Source: Zea mays | Taxonomy: Eukaryota; Streptophyta; Magnoliopsida; Poales; Poaceae | DNA length: 64,000 bases | Assembly: GCF_902167145.1 (NCBI RefSeq) | Contig: NC_050105.1 | Location: 141,717,988-141,781,987, forward strand | Reading direction: 5' to 3' | Shown here: piece by piece, positions 9,401 to 21,780 of the stretch | Position numbering within the stretch: position 1 is the stretch's first letter | Layout: every line of letters begins with the position of its first letter | Notes under the pieces: model-generated | What the model was told of the DNA's origin: nothing | Databases searched by the model: none | Seen by the model: the letters and a program-made list of their open reading frames with translations, nothing else | Position numbers and translations under genes: made by a program

Positions 9401-12400
9401 GGCCCCAACGGGGTCATCACCATCGGCCCCACGTACAAACACGCGTTCGAATGCGACGTGGAGTGCGTGGAGTACGCCGAGGCCCTCGCCGAGTCCGAGG
9501 CCCTCATCGCCGACCTGGAGAACCTCTCCAAAGAGGTGCCGGACGTGAAGCGACATGCCGGCAACTTCGAGCCAGCGGAGACGGTTAAGGTCGTCCCCCT
9601 CGACCCCAGTGGCGACACCTCCAAGCAGATCCGGATCGGTTCCGGGCTCGACCCCAAATAGGAAGCAGTGCTCGTCGACTTTCTCCGTGCAAACGCCGAC
9701 GTCTTTGCGTGGAGTCCCTCGGACATGCCCGGCATACCGAGGGATGTCGCCGAGCACTCGCTGGATATTCGGGCCGGAGCCCGACCCGTCAGGCAGCCTC
9801 TGTGCCGATTCGACGAGGAGAAGCGCAGAGTGATAGGCGAAGAGATCCACAAGCTAATGGCAGCAGGGTTCATCAAAGAGGTATTCCATCCCGAATGGCT
9901 TGCCAACCCTGTGCTTGTGAGAAAGAAAGGGGGGAAATGGCGGATGTGTGTAGACTACACTGGTCTCAACAAAGCATGTCCGAAGGTTCCCTACCCTCTA
10001 CCTCGCATCGATCAAATCGTGGATTCCACTGCTGGGTGTGAAACCCTGTCCTTCCTCGATGCCTACTCAGGGTATCACCAAATCCGGATGAAAGAGTCCG
10101 ACCAGCTCGCGACTTCTTTCATCACGCCCTTCGGCATGTACTGCTATGTCACCATGTCGTTCGGTTTGAGGAATGCGGGCGCGACGTACCAGCGGTGCAT
10201 GAACCATGTGTTCGGCGAACACATCGGTCGCACAGTCGAGGCCTACGTCGATGACATCGTAGTCAAGACAAGGAAGGCTTCCAACCTCCTCTCCGACCTT
10301 GAAGTGACATTCTGATGTCTCAAAGCGAAAGGCGTCAAGCTCAATCTCGAGAAGTGTGTCTTCGGGGTGCCCCGAGGCATGCTCTTGGGGTTCATCGTCT
10401 CCGAGCGGGGCATCGAAGCCAACCCGGAGAAGATCGCAGCCATCACCAACATGGGGCCCATCAAGGACTTAAAAGGTGTACAGAGGGTCATGGGATGTCT
10501 CGCGGCCCTGAGCCGGTTCATCTCACGCCTCGGCGAAAGAGGTCTGCCTCTGTATCGCCTCTTAAGGAAGGCCGAGTGCTTCACTTGGACCCCTGAGGCC
10601 GAGGAAGCTCTCGGGGACCTGAAGGCGCTCCTCACCAAGGCGCCTATCTTGGTACCCCCAGCTGATGGAGAAGCCCTCTTGGTCTACATCGCCGCGACCA
10701 CTCAGGTGGTTAGCGCCGCGATTGTGGTCGAGAGGCAAGAAGAGGGGCATGCATTGCCCGTTCAGAGGCCAGTTTACTTCGTCAGCGAGGTACTGTCCGA
10801 AACCAAGATCCGCTACCCACAAGTACAGAAGCTGCTGTACGCAGTGATCCTGACGAGGCGGAAGTTGCGACACTACTTCGAGTCTCACCCGGTAACTGTG
10901 GTATCATCCTTCCCCCTAGGGGAGATCATCCAGTGCCGAGAGGCCTCGGGCAGGATTGCAAAGTGGGCGGTGGAAATCATGGGCGAGACAATCTCGTTCG
11001 CCCCTCAGAAGGCCATCAAGTCCCAGGTATTGGCGGACTTCGTAGCAGAATGGGTCGACACCCAGCTGCCGACGGCTCCGATCCAACTGGAGCTCTGGAC
11101 CATGTTTTTCGACGGGTCGCTGATGAAGACGGGAGCCGGCGCAGGCCTACTCTTCGTCTCACCCCTCGGAAAACACCTACGCTACGTGCTACGCCTCCAT
11201 TTCCCGGCGTCCAACAATGTGGCTGAGTACGAAGCTCTGATCAACGGATTGCGAATCACCATCGAGCTAGGGGTCCGACGCCTCGACGCTCGCGGTGACT
11301 CGCAGCTCGTCATCGACCAAGTCATGAAGAACTCCCACTGCCGCGACCCGAAGGTGGAGGCCTACTGCGATGAGGTTCGGTGCCTGGAAGACAAGTTCTA
11401 CGGGCTCGAGCTTAACCACATCGCTCGGCGCTACAACGAGACTGCGGACGAGCTGGCAAAAATAGCCTCGGGGCGAACAACGGTTCCCCCGGACGTCTTC
11501 TCCCGGGATCTGCATCAGCCCTCCGTCAAGATCAACGACACGCCCGAGCCCGAGGCACCCTCGGTCCAGCCCGAGGCACCCTCGGTCCAGCCCGAGGCGT
11601 CCTCGGTTCAGCCCGAGGTACCCTCGGCCCCCGAGGGCGAGGCGCTGCACATCGAGGAGGAGCGGAGCGGGGCCACGCCTGATCGAGATTGGCAGACCCC
11701 GTACCTGCAATATCTCCGCCAAGGAGAGCTACCCCTCGACCAAGCCGAGGCTCGGCGGGTAGCGCGACGCGCCAAGTCATTCGTCTTGCTGGGCGATGAG
11801 CAGGAGCTCTACCACCGCAGTCCCTCGGGCATCCTCCAGCGATGCATCTCCATCACCGAAGGTCAGGAACTCCTGCAAGAGATACACTCGGGGGCTTGCG
11901 GCCATCACGCAGCGCCTCGAGCCCTCGTCGGGAATGCTTTCCGGCAAGGCTTCTACTAGCCAACGGCGGTGGCCGACGCTACTAGAATTGTCCGCACCTG
12001 CGAAGGGTGTCAATTCTATGCGAAGCAGACCCACCTGCCCGCTCAGGCTCTGCATACGATACCCATCACCTGGCCCTTTGCTGTGTGGGGTCTGGACCTC
12101 GTCGGTCCCTTGCAGAAGGCGCCCGGGGGCTACACGCACCTGCTGGTCGCCATCGACAAATTCTCCAAGTGGATCGAGGTCCGACCCCTGAACAGCATCA
12201 GGTCCGAGCAGGCGGTGGCGTTCTTCACCAACATCATCCATCGCTTCGGGCTCCCAAACTCCATCATCACCGACAACGGCACCCAGTTCACCGGCAGAAA
12301 ATTCTTGGATTTTTGCGAGGATCACCACATCCGGGTGGACTGGGCCGCCGTGGCTCATCCCATGTCGAATGGGCAAGTAGAGCGTGCCAACGGCATGATT

Positions 12401-12931
12401 CTACAAGGGCTCAAGCCTCGGATTTACAACGACCTCAACAAGTTCGGCAAGCGATGGATGAAGGAACTTCCCTCGGTGGTCTGGAGCCTGAGGACAACGC
12501 CGAGCCGAGCCACGGGTTTCACGCCGTTCTTCCTGGTCTACGGGGCCGAGGCCATCTTGCCCACTGACCTGGAATACGGCTCCCCGAGGACGAGGGCCTA
12601 CGACGATCAAAGCAACCAAGCTAGCCGAGAAGACTCGCTGGACCAGCTGGAAGAGGCTCGGGACAGGGCCTTACTACACTCGGCGCGGTATCAGCAGTCC
12701 CTGCGACGCTACCACGCCCGAGGGGTCCGACCCCGGGACCTCCAGGTGGGCGACCTGGTACTTCGGCTGCGGCAAGACACCCGAGGGACGCACAAGCTCA
12801 CGCCCCCCTGGGAGGGGCCATTCGTCATCGCCAAAGTTCTGAAGCCCGGAACGTACAAGCTGGCCAACAGTCAAGGCGAGGTCTACGGCAACGCCTGGAA
12901 CATCCAACATCTACGTCGCTTCTACCCTTAA
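6413..12931 (+). pseudogene. gag-pol polyprotein with three in-frame stops
   Basis: One continuous frame runs from the ATG at 6413 to 12931. Stops interrupt it at 9659 (TAG), 10313 (TGA) and 11957 (TAG). Gag has a central retrotransposon-gag region (about 8000-8400) and a reduced zinc-binding motif C-P-Y-H-Q-G-P-V-K-H near 8710. Protease has M-D-G-G-S-C-L-N-I near 9100. RT has F-L-D-A-Y-S-G-Y-H-Q and Y-V-D-D-I-V (about 10050-10260). RNase H (about 11100-11470) has F-F-D-G-S. The integrase HH-CC domain is split by the third stop; its core shows W-G-L-D-L-V-G, T-D-N-G-T-Q-F and a conserved E in N-G-Q-V-E-R-A-N-G (about 12090-12390). No frameshift is seen. Each stop could result from one C-to-T change on one strand. 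The open frame also extends upstream into the LTR to 6116, but the ATG at 6413 lies after the LTR and is the better start. Confidence 0.9.
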
Positions 12932-15900
12932 GATGTTTCCAAGTTGTTCATATACCTCGCACCCACGCAAAGTTTAGTCAACAAGGAAGGGTCAGCCTCG
13001 CCTCGGCAAAGCCCGACCCTCCCTCGGGGGCTAAAAGGGGGGAAACCCCCTCTGCGTCAAAATTTTCCTCGAAAAAAGATCTCTTTTGCCAGAATATCTT
13101 TCGTGCTTTTTGACTACTTCGAAATGTGGGTCCTGGAAACGACGGAGTACACGTAAGCAGCCAAGGCTGACCGAGCCGAGGGACTCCTACACCTCCGGGA
13201 TACGGATACCTCACTCATCACCTTCTGCGATAAGTAACTCGCGTTCGGATAAAGTGACTCCGCGGATCGAACAAGTCTTTACGTTCGGAAGCCCTTCTGC
13301 CGAAGCGATCCTTCGAGCCTTCTCGACCGAGTCGGTGACAGGGCCTCATGGACGGGTGAAAGTACGCGTAAGCGGCAAGGCCGACCGAGCCGAGGGACTC
13401 CCACGCCTCCGGGATACGGATACCTCACTCATCACCTTCCGCGAGAAGCAACTCTCGCTCGCACAAACATCCCTGTTACCGGCAAAAAGTCCAGATACTC
13501 GAAACAAGAGGAAAAGAGACGCAGCTTTACAACGCAGCGAGGGTGTGTGTTCTGGCCTCGGCGGCTACAGAAGGCACACGCTACAAGACACTTTGACCCT
13601 GCAGGCTCGGGTCTTGACGCTGGAAGGGGGCAGCAACACCCTCGGCATCGACGACACCTTCGGCGAGGCCCGACCTAGCCTCGGACGGCGACGCGGTCCG
13701 AGGATCTTCGCTCCGAAGGACGACGTCATCACCACGCCCGGGCAATCGCTGCTAGGGACTTCTCCGGGAATCCGGCCCGAGCAGGCGGCTCGGTCGGTTA
13801 CCCCTGGGGCCTCGGCCAACCATCTTCCAAGGGCGCCAGCCCGGTCCGAGGCCTCGGCTGATCAACTCCGGCATTGGTCCCGCCGACGGACAGCCCGGCT
13901 AGGCTCCGGCCAACCAGGTTTCATTTTCGAGCCAACTCCGCCTCTGTTCATACTGATATCGCTACCCCCGGCCTCGGCTCGTCGAATAGCGGCCGAGGGG
14001 TTTCTTTAACTAAGCTATAAGGAGCCTCGGACAGCAAGGCCGACCGAGCCGAGGGACTCCTACGCCTCCGGGATACGGATACCTCACTCGTCACCTTGAC
14101 ACGGGGCGACTCATGCTTGGTGAAGCGATTCAGATAATCAACAGACGAGTCTTAGCGCTCAAAAATGAGGAAAAAACATGGCTCCGTGCCGACGTTACAT
14201 ACATGTTCAGGCCCCGAAAGCCGTAATGAACAAAAACACTTGCATTCGAAGTGCCATTACAAACGGAACTCCGGTTCCCCCCTCCGCAGGTACGAACAAC
14301 CCCACTCGACGGGGGAGAGGCCTGCGGAGCAACAGAAGACCGACGAACGGCTTGTCGCCGCCCGCCCCAGCAGCGGCGACGATAAAGACTTCTGTCCCGG
14401 GGGGCCGAACAGCAGCAGCGATGACCTCAGGGCGGATGCTGCTGCCAGGAGGCCCCCGCCCATGCCCAAAACTCGAGAGGCAAGGACGGGCAGAAGGCCG
14501 TAGAATTGGAGGTCGGTCCGCGGGTGGCGCCGGCAAACTCGTCGGCGGCGGAACCTCTTCCAGCTGCCGTGGCGGGAGGCGGCACCGGGAGCGGCTCCGA
14601 AGTCGCTCGGCTCAGCGAGCCGGGCACGGCGCAGCTGTCATCGCCACGGACGGCTCCCGCCCTTCCCCCCGATCACTGAGGGAAGGAGCGGGCCACCGCC
14701 CACGCAGGGGCCGACCCCAACTCGGCACACTCCCCTCCCCAGCGCTAGTGATGAAAATCCTTGAGGCTGAGGGAGGGGCAGAGGCCGCAGCCCGGCTCGC
14801 TTTCCCCCACCATTAAGCTGGAGGTCACCATCTTGGGTGACCGCCGGTGGAGGGGTGCAGCCGGGCTGCATGATGAAAATCCTTGAAGCCGAACGATGGC
14901 TGAAAGGTACCAACTCCCACGGAGTTGCGTTCCTCCAACGATGAGGCGAAAAGACGGCGGGTATCCCCCATCCGGGGGCTCGGAAGGTGGAAAGACGCGA
15001 CGCATAAGGGAGGAAGAAGACATGGTCGCCTTCCGAAAGAGGTCGCCCTCCTTTTAAAGGCAACTCTCCCTACGTGCGCCCCCAACCGTCACGGGCTGAG
15101 TCTTCTCCAACACGCTCCAAAGCCCTCCCCTGCGGCGCGGGGGCTGGGTCCCGCATGTCATGCAGAGCGGCTCCGAGCAGAAGAAGCCAAACCGCCGCGC
15201 GTGGTGCACACAACCGCCCAGCGGTTACAAGTGACCCTCCACTTTTGCTCAGACCAACGGGCGAAAGGGGCGGGCAGCCATGCAGGCGGCATGCAACCGC
15301 GCCAAGTGGACGCACTTCTCCGACTCCCGACACGCCAGCATGGAGGCCCAGGCCCACGCGTCGCGCAACCGGCGCGCCGGATGCTGCATGCAAGCAACCA
15401 CACCGCCTGCGCCACCACCGCGCCTCCTCGATTGCGGAACCAATACCGCGACTCGAGGCGACCCAGCGCGCGACCCAGCAGCGCCAGCCTGACGCGGCGA
15501 CCGACGCGGCCAAAAGTGGGACGACAGTAATGACGGTGGCAGGCGCGCGGGAGTAGCAGTCACGTCGTCAGCCAAGCTCACGTCCCATCCGGGGGCAGCA
15601 AGAGAACCCCCTCTCACGGCGTGAAGACAACGCGACTGTGATCCGTTCCTCGAACGGCTCACGCACGCGCAACGGTTGCCCCACCAACTACTCGCCCCGT
15701 CGCATTAACTCCGCGGCTGGACAGGCGGCGCTTCTGGCAGGAGCAGCGGGCGACGCTTCGCCTTCACCGAAACAACCGCGCCAAAAAAGGTACGCCGTGT
15801 CGTTCGGTTTCGTATCCTTTTCCCTTTTTCCTCTTTTCTCTATCTCTTGCGACAGGGACCGGGAAAGGGGGATACCCCGAAAGGGATCCTTCCCCGTGAA

Positions 15901-16838
15901 GGAACCAGGCTCCGAGCCTCCTTACTGATCAGAGGTTCGAAGGCTGGCCCCCCGAAGGGTTCAACAGCCGCCTCAGATCACATGGGCCCGACACCCACTA
16001 CTGGTCAGAGGTTCGAAGGCCGGCCCCCCAAAGGGTTCCACGGCCGCCTCAGGCTACTCGGGCTCCGCGCCCATTACTGATCAGGGGTTCGAAGGCTGGC
16101 CCCCGAAGGGTTCACAGTCGCCTCAGACGCCGAGCGAGGGATGACCAGGGGTACGTTCGATACATAACCAAGGCTCGGGCTGCGCTCCCGAGGTACCCTA
16201 GGACATTTCCGAGACCAGCGGGAGCGATCTTGTAACGGAATCCCATCGGAGGGAGGCATCGAGCCCTCGGACCCCGTCGCCAGGGGACCGGGTCCGGCAG
16301 ATCACCCGCAGGTACTTTTGGGCGTGCCTCTGGGCCCCTAGCCGACCCCTAACGAACGGGGCACGGACGTCCACTCGGATTACCCGCTTGCAGCTCACCG
16401 GAGACACCATGTTCGGTGCCCATCGAGGGTAACATGGCGCTCTCCCCCCCCTCCTCCTTACGGAAAGGTGACGTAGGGGCGTATGTAAAAAAGCCGAGTC
16501 TGTCCCTGATCGCCCTCTCGCCATGTGCGGAGGCTCGGGGGCTGCTCTCGCAAACCCGGCTCCGGCCGAACCGTTGACAGCGTCAACATACCAGCCCGAG
16601 AACTTGGGCCCCGACCGTGCACCCGGGCTACGGCCTGCTCGCATGAGGGAACAACCAGACCAGCCGAAGCATTACGCAAGGCATTAAGACCTCGAAGGAG
16701 TGAAACCACTCCTCCGAGGCCTCGGGGGCTACACCCACCGGAACAAAATGCAACCGAGAAAGGTTGGCCCCCTTGCAAAAAAGTGCGACGAAAGCCTCCA
16801 AGCGAGTGCTAACACTCCCTTCGAGGCTCGGGGGCTAC
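12932..16838 (+). other. Long noncoding 3' tail of the gypsy element
   Basis: The 3.9 kb between integrase and the 3' LTR has no recognisable protein on either strand. Three dispersed copies of about 65 bp (13157-13226, 13366-13440, 14032-14098) share GCCGAGGGACTCC and CGGGATACGGATACCTCACT. GATGAAAATCCTTGA occurs twice (near 14750 and 14875). A 3' tandem array is listed separately. Just before the LTR, GAGGCTCGGGGGCTAC (16823-16838) is the likely polypurine tract for plus-strand priming. Confidence 0.7.
15924..16130 (+). repeat. About 77-bp tandem repeat, three copies
   Basis: AGGTTCGAAGGCTGGCCCCC and its variants recur near 15931, 16008 and 16085, each followed by GAAGGGTTC and a GCCTCAG stretch. 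This is a small diverged array inside the retroelement tail. Confidence 0.75.
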
Positions 16839-18688
16839 TGTCGGGGACCATAATTAGGGGTACCCTCAAGACGCCTAATTCTCAGCTGGTAACCCCCATC
16901 AGCATAAAGCTGCAGAGGCCTGATGGGTGCGATTAAGTCAGGGATCGGTCCATACGAGCGACTCGATCATGCCTCGCCCGAGCCTAGCCTCGGGCAAGGG
17001 CAGCCGACCCCGAGGGGTTTCCGTCTCGCCCGAGGCCCCCCTTTTTAACGGCGGACACATCTCCGGCTCGCCCGAGGCCTTGCCTTCGCTAAGAAGCAAC
17101 CCTGACTAAATCGCCGCACCGACCGACCAAATCGCAGGAGCATTTAACGCAAAGGTAGCCTGACACCTTTATCCTGACGCGCGCCCCCGGCAGGGCCGAA
17201 GTGACCGCCGTCACTTCGCCGCTCCACTGACCGGTCTGACAGAAGGACAGCGCCGCCTGCGCCACTCCGACTGCAGTGCCACTTGACAGAGTGAGACTGA
17301 CAGGCAGTCAGGCCTTGCCAAAGGCGCCATAGGAAACTCCGCTCCGCCCGACCCAGGGCTCGGACTCGGGCTAAAGCCCCGGAAGACGGCGAACTCCGCT
17401 CCGCCCGACCCAGGGCTCGGACTCGGGCTAAAGCCCCAGAAGACGGTGAACTCCGCTCCGCCCGACCCAGGGCTCGGACTCGGGCTAAGGCCCCGGAAGA
17501 CGGCGAACTCCGCTCCGCCCGACCCAGGGCTCGGACTCGGGCTAAAGCCCCGGAAGACGGCGAACTCTGCTCCGCCCGACCCAGGGCTCGGACTCGGGCT
17601 AAGGCCCCGGAAGACGGCGAACTCCGCTCCGCCCGACCCAGGGCTCGGACTCGGGCTAAAGCCCCGGAAGACGGCGAACTCCGCTCCGCCCGACCCAGGG
17701 CTCGGACACGGGCTAAGGCCCCGGAAGACGGCGAACTCCGCTCCGCCCGACCCAGGGCTCGGACTCAGGCTAAGGCCCCGGAAGACGGCGAACTCCGCTC
17801 CGCCCGACCCAGGGCTCGGACTCGGGCTCAGCCCCAGAAGACGACGAACTCCGCTTCGCCCGACCCCAGGGCTCGGACTCCGCCCTGGCCTCTGTCGAAC
17901 AACCTCCGCCTCGCCCGACCCAGGAGCTCGGGCTCGGCCTCGGCCATGGAAGACAGATTCGACCCCGGCTTTGGAGGAGCCTCCACGTCGCCCGACCTAG
18001 GGCACAGGCCTGCCACGTCAACAGGAAGCACCATCATCACTCTACCCCGAGCCGACTCGGGCCACAGAGAACAAGACCGGTGTCCCATCTGGCTAGCTCT
18101 GCCAGATAGGCAATGATGGCGCCCCGCTAGCCCTGTGACGACGGCGGCTCTCAGCTCCCTTACGGAAGCAGGGGGACGTCAGCAAGGACTCAACCGCTCC
18201 GACAGCTGTCCCTCCGCCAGGCTCCATTGCTCCTCCGACAGCCACGACATCACACCAGCAGGGTGCCAAGATCTCTCCGATTGCCACATTGGCATGTACT
18301 TAGGGCGCTAGCTCTCCCCCGCTAGACACGTAGCACTCTGCTACACCCCCATTGTACACCTGGATCCTCTCCTTACGCCTATAAAAGGAAGGACCAGGGC
18401 CTTCTTAGAGAAGGTTGGCCGCGCGGGGACGAGGACGGGGCAGGCGCTCTCTTGGGGCCGCTCGCTTCCCTCACCCGCGTGGACGCTTGTAACCCCCTAC
18501 TGCAAGCGCACCCGACCTGGGCGCGGGACGAACACGAAGGCCGCGGGATTTCCACCTCTCTCACGCCCGTCTCCGGCCACCTCGCTTCCCCCCTTCGCGC
18601 TCGCCCACGCGCTCGACCCATCTGGGCTGGGGCACGCGGCACACTCACTCGTCGGCCTGAGGGACCCCCCGGTCTCGAGACGCCGACA
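16839..18688 (+). repeat. 3' LTR (1850 bp)
   Basis: Second copy of the LTR, bounded by TG and CA and followed by the CATTG duplication. Its 57-bp array (about 17334-17903) has about 10 units, one more than in the 5' LTR. The flank before the array shows one substitution and one 1-bp indel against the 5' LTR. The flank after it shows about 12 substitutions. Confidence 0.95.
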
Positions 18689-18693
18689 CATTG

Positions 18694-20018
18694 CAAACAA
18701 GGTTGCAGATCTACAAAATCAATCTTATATGGTCGATTCTAAAGATCTCATGACGCTGCTTCTTCAAACAGCAACACAAGGCGGACTAATTTGTTGGCCG
18801 CTGAGCATAAAAAATTAGAAGATGACATCAAAAAGATGGACGAGGAGATCTAGCGACAACAAGATCAGGTGCTCAATGTGGCGAAGAAGTGGTTCCTCTC
18901 GCACTTCAAGGTAGACGGCCACCAGAAGGTCATCTGGGATAGGAAAATGAACGTCGATTATATGTCGGCCATGCTGCAGCAGCTCCCCACACTATGTGAT
19001 GCTAGGTTAGCCGATGATATTCCATCTATTAAAATTTCTATTGATAATCGGATTAAAAGTATCATGGAGGATATAGAGAAGATGGCGCATGCATTAGAAA
19101 AAACTCACGTGCCTATTATTTTTTATCACATAAAATAGGCACCGAAACAATTGCACCAAACACATCGGCAACAAATAGGTTTATCTCCCATATTCTGGTA
19201 TGTCGATGGACTCATATACAGGACGATTGTCACTACCATCTTTGCTAAATGGTGGGTCGACTCTGAGCACGGCCAGACCGTTCGCACATGATCTCGGACC
19301 GTCCAGCCCTCCGTCAGACCGTCTGGCACACCACACCGGACAGTCCGGAGTCACACAGAGCCCATCACAAGGATCACAGGCGTTGCCCAACACGGTCGAA
19401 TAGTTCGGGAATAGTACCGGACCGTACGGTCCACTCGCAGACCATCCAACATCATAGGTCGAACCGTTCGAAGCAATAGAACTCACCTGTGATCCGCCTA
19501 GTGCGGAAGGCCGACATAAAGATAGTCGGCCACCCAAGCCCCAAGAGAAAAAAGTCACCTGTCGCTGAGCTTGTTTGACCCGCTAAGGCCAAATCTTCTG
19601 TTCGCTCTCACCCGCACTCGACACAGATGAACAAAGTTAAGTTCACATTTAATATTGCTAAGTGTGATAAAATATTTGATGAGTTATTTAAGCATGATAA
19701 TATTAAATTGTCACATATAATTCTTCCGGTTAAAGAATTGGAAGGGTGTGCATATTGTAAATGGCATGACTCCTTTCTTCATAACACTAATGATTGTGGT
19801 GTTTTCTGTCGGCAAATACAATAAACGAAGGTCGGTTGAGATTTCAAAATGAGGTGAAGATTGACATGCCACCTGTCCCTGTCCCTGTCACCATATTAGA
19901 GCCGACGAGCAAAAAAGTCTTAGTTCGGCCATGTGCGACCGATAAAAACAAAGATAAAAATATCTTCATTGGCGAACACCCCTAGTAATTGATGTTGCCC
20001 AGATCGGTGCCAACAGAA
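18694..20018 (+). mobile_element. Right remnant of older gypsy-like retroelement, gag fragments
   Basis: Continuation of the host interrupted at 4557. Bases 18869-19135 encode a gag-like peptide (K-K-W-F-L-S-H-F-K-V-D-G). Bases 19627-19980 encode a gag C-terminal region with C-A-Y-C-K-W-H-D-S-F and N-D-C-G-V-F, resembling the degenerate zinc-binding segment of maize gypsy Gag. Stops break both. Bases 19977-20016 repeat the LTR-end-like sequence of 4489-4530, so most of pol and the second LTR have been deleted. Confidence 0.6.
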
Positions 20019-20454
20019 TGTAGCACAAGTTCTCCAGTCATATACCTTAATGAAAAGCGATACACCATGAATCATGAGGTATAGTATCATATTATGCATT
20101 AAGCAACCATCATTCAACAATCAGTACATTAATTATACGGTAACACCAAGCTGCTGTCACTGATACACAGCATTATTAACACACATCTCAGTATAGCATG
20201 CATATATAGGCATTGACTAGCGGCGAAGAGGGGAGACCCATACTCGCCTATCTGCGCCTCCTCCTGCTCTGCCTCTTGCCCTTATTGCTCTTTTGCAGTA
20301 GTGAGCTACACTACCGCACCACCGTTGTGACTAGCGAGAGTCCAGACACACAAACAGTACATATAGGCAGCTATGACACACGCGACGACTTACTTATACA
20401 GTAAATATGCATGCATAATGCATATATACTTGCAGAATGCATGTAGTTGTGGTT
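20019..20454. other. 3' flank of beta-expansin B, no gene
   Basis: No coding feature or repeat is recognised. The stretch contains the probable 3' UTR of the expansin that ends at 20455. Confidence 0.4.
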
Positions 20455-21658
20455 TTAGTAGTTGACAGAAGACTGGTAGGTGGCGCCGGGCGTCCACCCC
20501 GCGGGAATGACATTGCTGGCGACGAGCTGCTTGCCGGAGCTGGACGTCAGGCGGATGGACAAGGGCGCCAGCAATGGCGACCCGGCGCTGAACTTCCAGA
20601 CGGCGCCCCACGAGGGCTGCATGGACGCCCACGATGCCCCAGCCCCGGTCTGCATGAGGTCGACGGCGGAGAGGTCGCCGTCGCCGTTCACGTACTTAAC
20701 GAGCACGGCGAAGTACTCCGGGTTGGAGCCGGCGTCGACCACGAAGGTTAGCTGCACGCCAGGCCAGTTGCACTGCACGCTGTACCGTACGTATGTACAT
20801 ACATGAACATCACGAGCTTTGTCAACGACCAATAGGATCGGAGGAATACAAAAGTATAGCTAGATAATTTCTCTGCATGAATGATCGAATTCGTTCCTAC
20901 GTATGTACCGGGTGTACTGGATTTGGAGGACGCCGGCGCCGCGCAGCTTGTCGGCCTGGCCGGGCTTCGCCATGGCGCCGAATGCCGTCCCGCTCATGTC
21001 GAAGTGGGACGGCTCGCTGAGGCACGCACCGCCAGGGCATTCGTCAGTGATGACGACGGTCACGGGGTCGCCGGAGCACGCATCGTTACCGGTGCACTTA
21101 ACCTGCATGCATGCGTCAAGTTAAGGTTGATTCCCAATCCCAACACGTTAGTTCTTCGACGTTCGAGTCTTATGCGTCAGCCAGCAGCAGGTACTGATCG
21201 ATAGAGTGTGCACACGTACGCACCTGGAAGCAAGAGCCGCAGCCCTTGCCGGAGTTGTAGATGGAAGGGCTCCCCGCGGCGATCATGGACGAGAACGGCG
21301 CCTGGTCGACGGCACCTCGGTACCCGCATGCGCCACCTACGACGTGCGTGTATATATCAGCAGGCCGTTGAGAAATGAACGAAGAATACGATCTTTGGCA
21401 CACGACTACACGAGGCATATATATGATGAGTTTGGCCAAATAATAAAATAATTAATGTATGTATGTTGCCATTAGCTAGACATGCATGCATATATACATA
21501 CCATCACTTCCAGCCCCAGTGGCGGCGCCGTACCACGTTGCGCCGCCGTCGGACCAGCTGGATAGCTTGCGGTGAAACTCGACGGATGCACAAGGATGGA
21601 TGATCGAGGCTAGAGCCGCGATCGCGGTGAAGAACAGGAGCTGAGGCTTGCAAGCCAT
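20455..21658 (-). CDS. Beta-expansin B, four exons
   Basis: Predicted 262-aa secreted beta-expansin. Exons from the start are 21658-21502, 21336-21224, 21102-20909 and 20779-20455; all introns are GT-AG and the total is in frame. A signal peptide ([12 protein letters not shown]) leads straight into the barrel domain with A-T-W-Y-G, G-G-A-C-G-Y, C-G-S-C-F-Q and [10 protein letters not shown]. The CBM63-like domain ends S-S-V-N-Y. Exon 2 is 113 nt, as in the other two copies, and intron phases are conserved. It lacks the longer N-terminal linker of A and C and is clearly more diverged (for example D-E-C-P-G-G where they have D-S-C-P-G-G). It acts in the cell wall by non-enzymatic loosening. Confidence 0.92.
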
Positions 21659-21780
21659 ATAGAGCTGTTGTTACAGTACTCAAGTGGCTCAATATATGCT
21701 TGCTGCTAGGATGAATTGGGAGAAGGGGCGCAAGTAGATGTGAGATTTGTGAGTTGCTGCTAGCTTTGGTTCTCTGCTGG

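Larger units (their letters stand above)
4558..18688 (+). mobile_element. Complete Ty3/gypsy LTR retrotransposon, RIRE2/Tat-like (14,131 bp)
   Basis: The element begins TGTCGGGGACC and ends GACGCCGACA. It is flanked by perfect 5-bp duplications CATTG at 4553-4557 and 18689-18693. The order is LTR, leader, gag, protease, reverse transcriptase, RNase H, integrase, a 3.9-kb noncoding tail, then LTR. Integrase after RT/RNase H is the Ty3/gypsy order. The long 3' tail and the LTR start fit the RIRE2-like branch of the Tat lineage; I do not claim a family name. Outside the LTR repeat array I count about 13 substitutions in roughly 1.34 kb, so the insertion is young. Three in-frame stops in gag-pol make it probably non-autonomous. 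Confidence 0.95.

Noticed and set aside
14638..15063. Minus-strand 141-aa frame in the retroelement tail, considered as a Tat-lineage antisense gene
   Set aside because: Some Tat elements carry antisense frames, but this one shows no family motif and overlaps the repeated GATGAAAATCCTTGA segments.
4558..18688. Search for an envelope-like gene after integrase
   Set aside because: No open frame with a signal peptide or membrane segment was found in the 3.9-kb tail.
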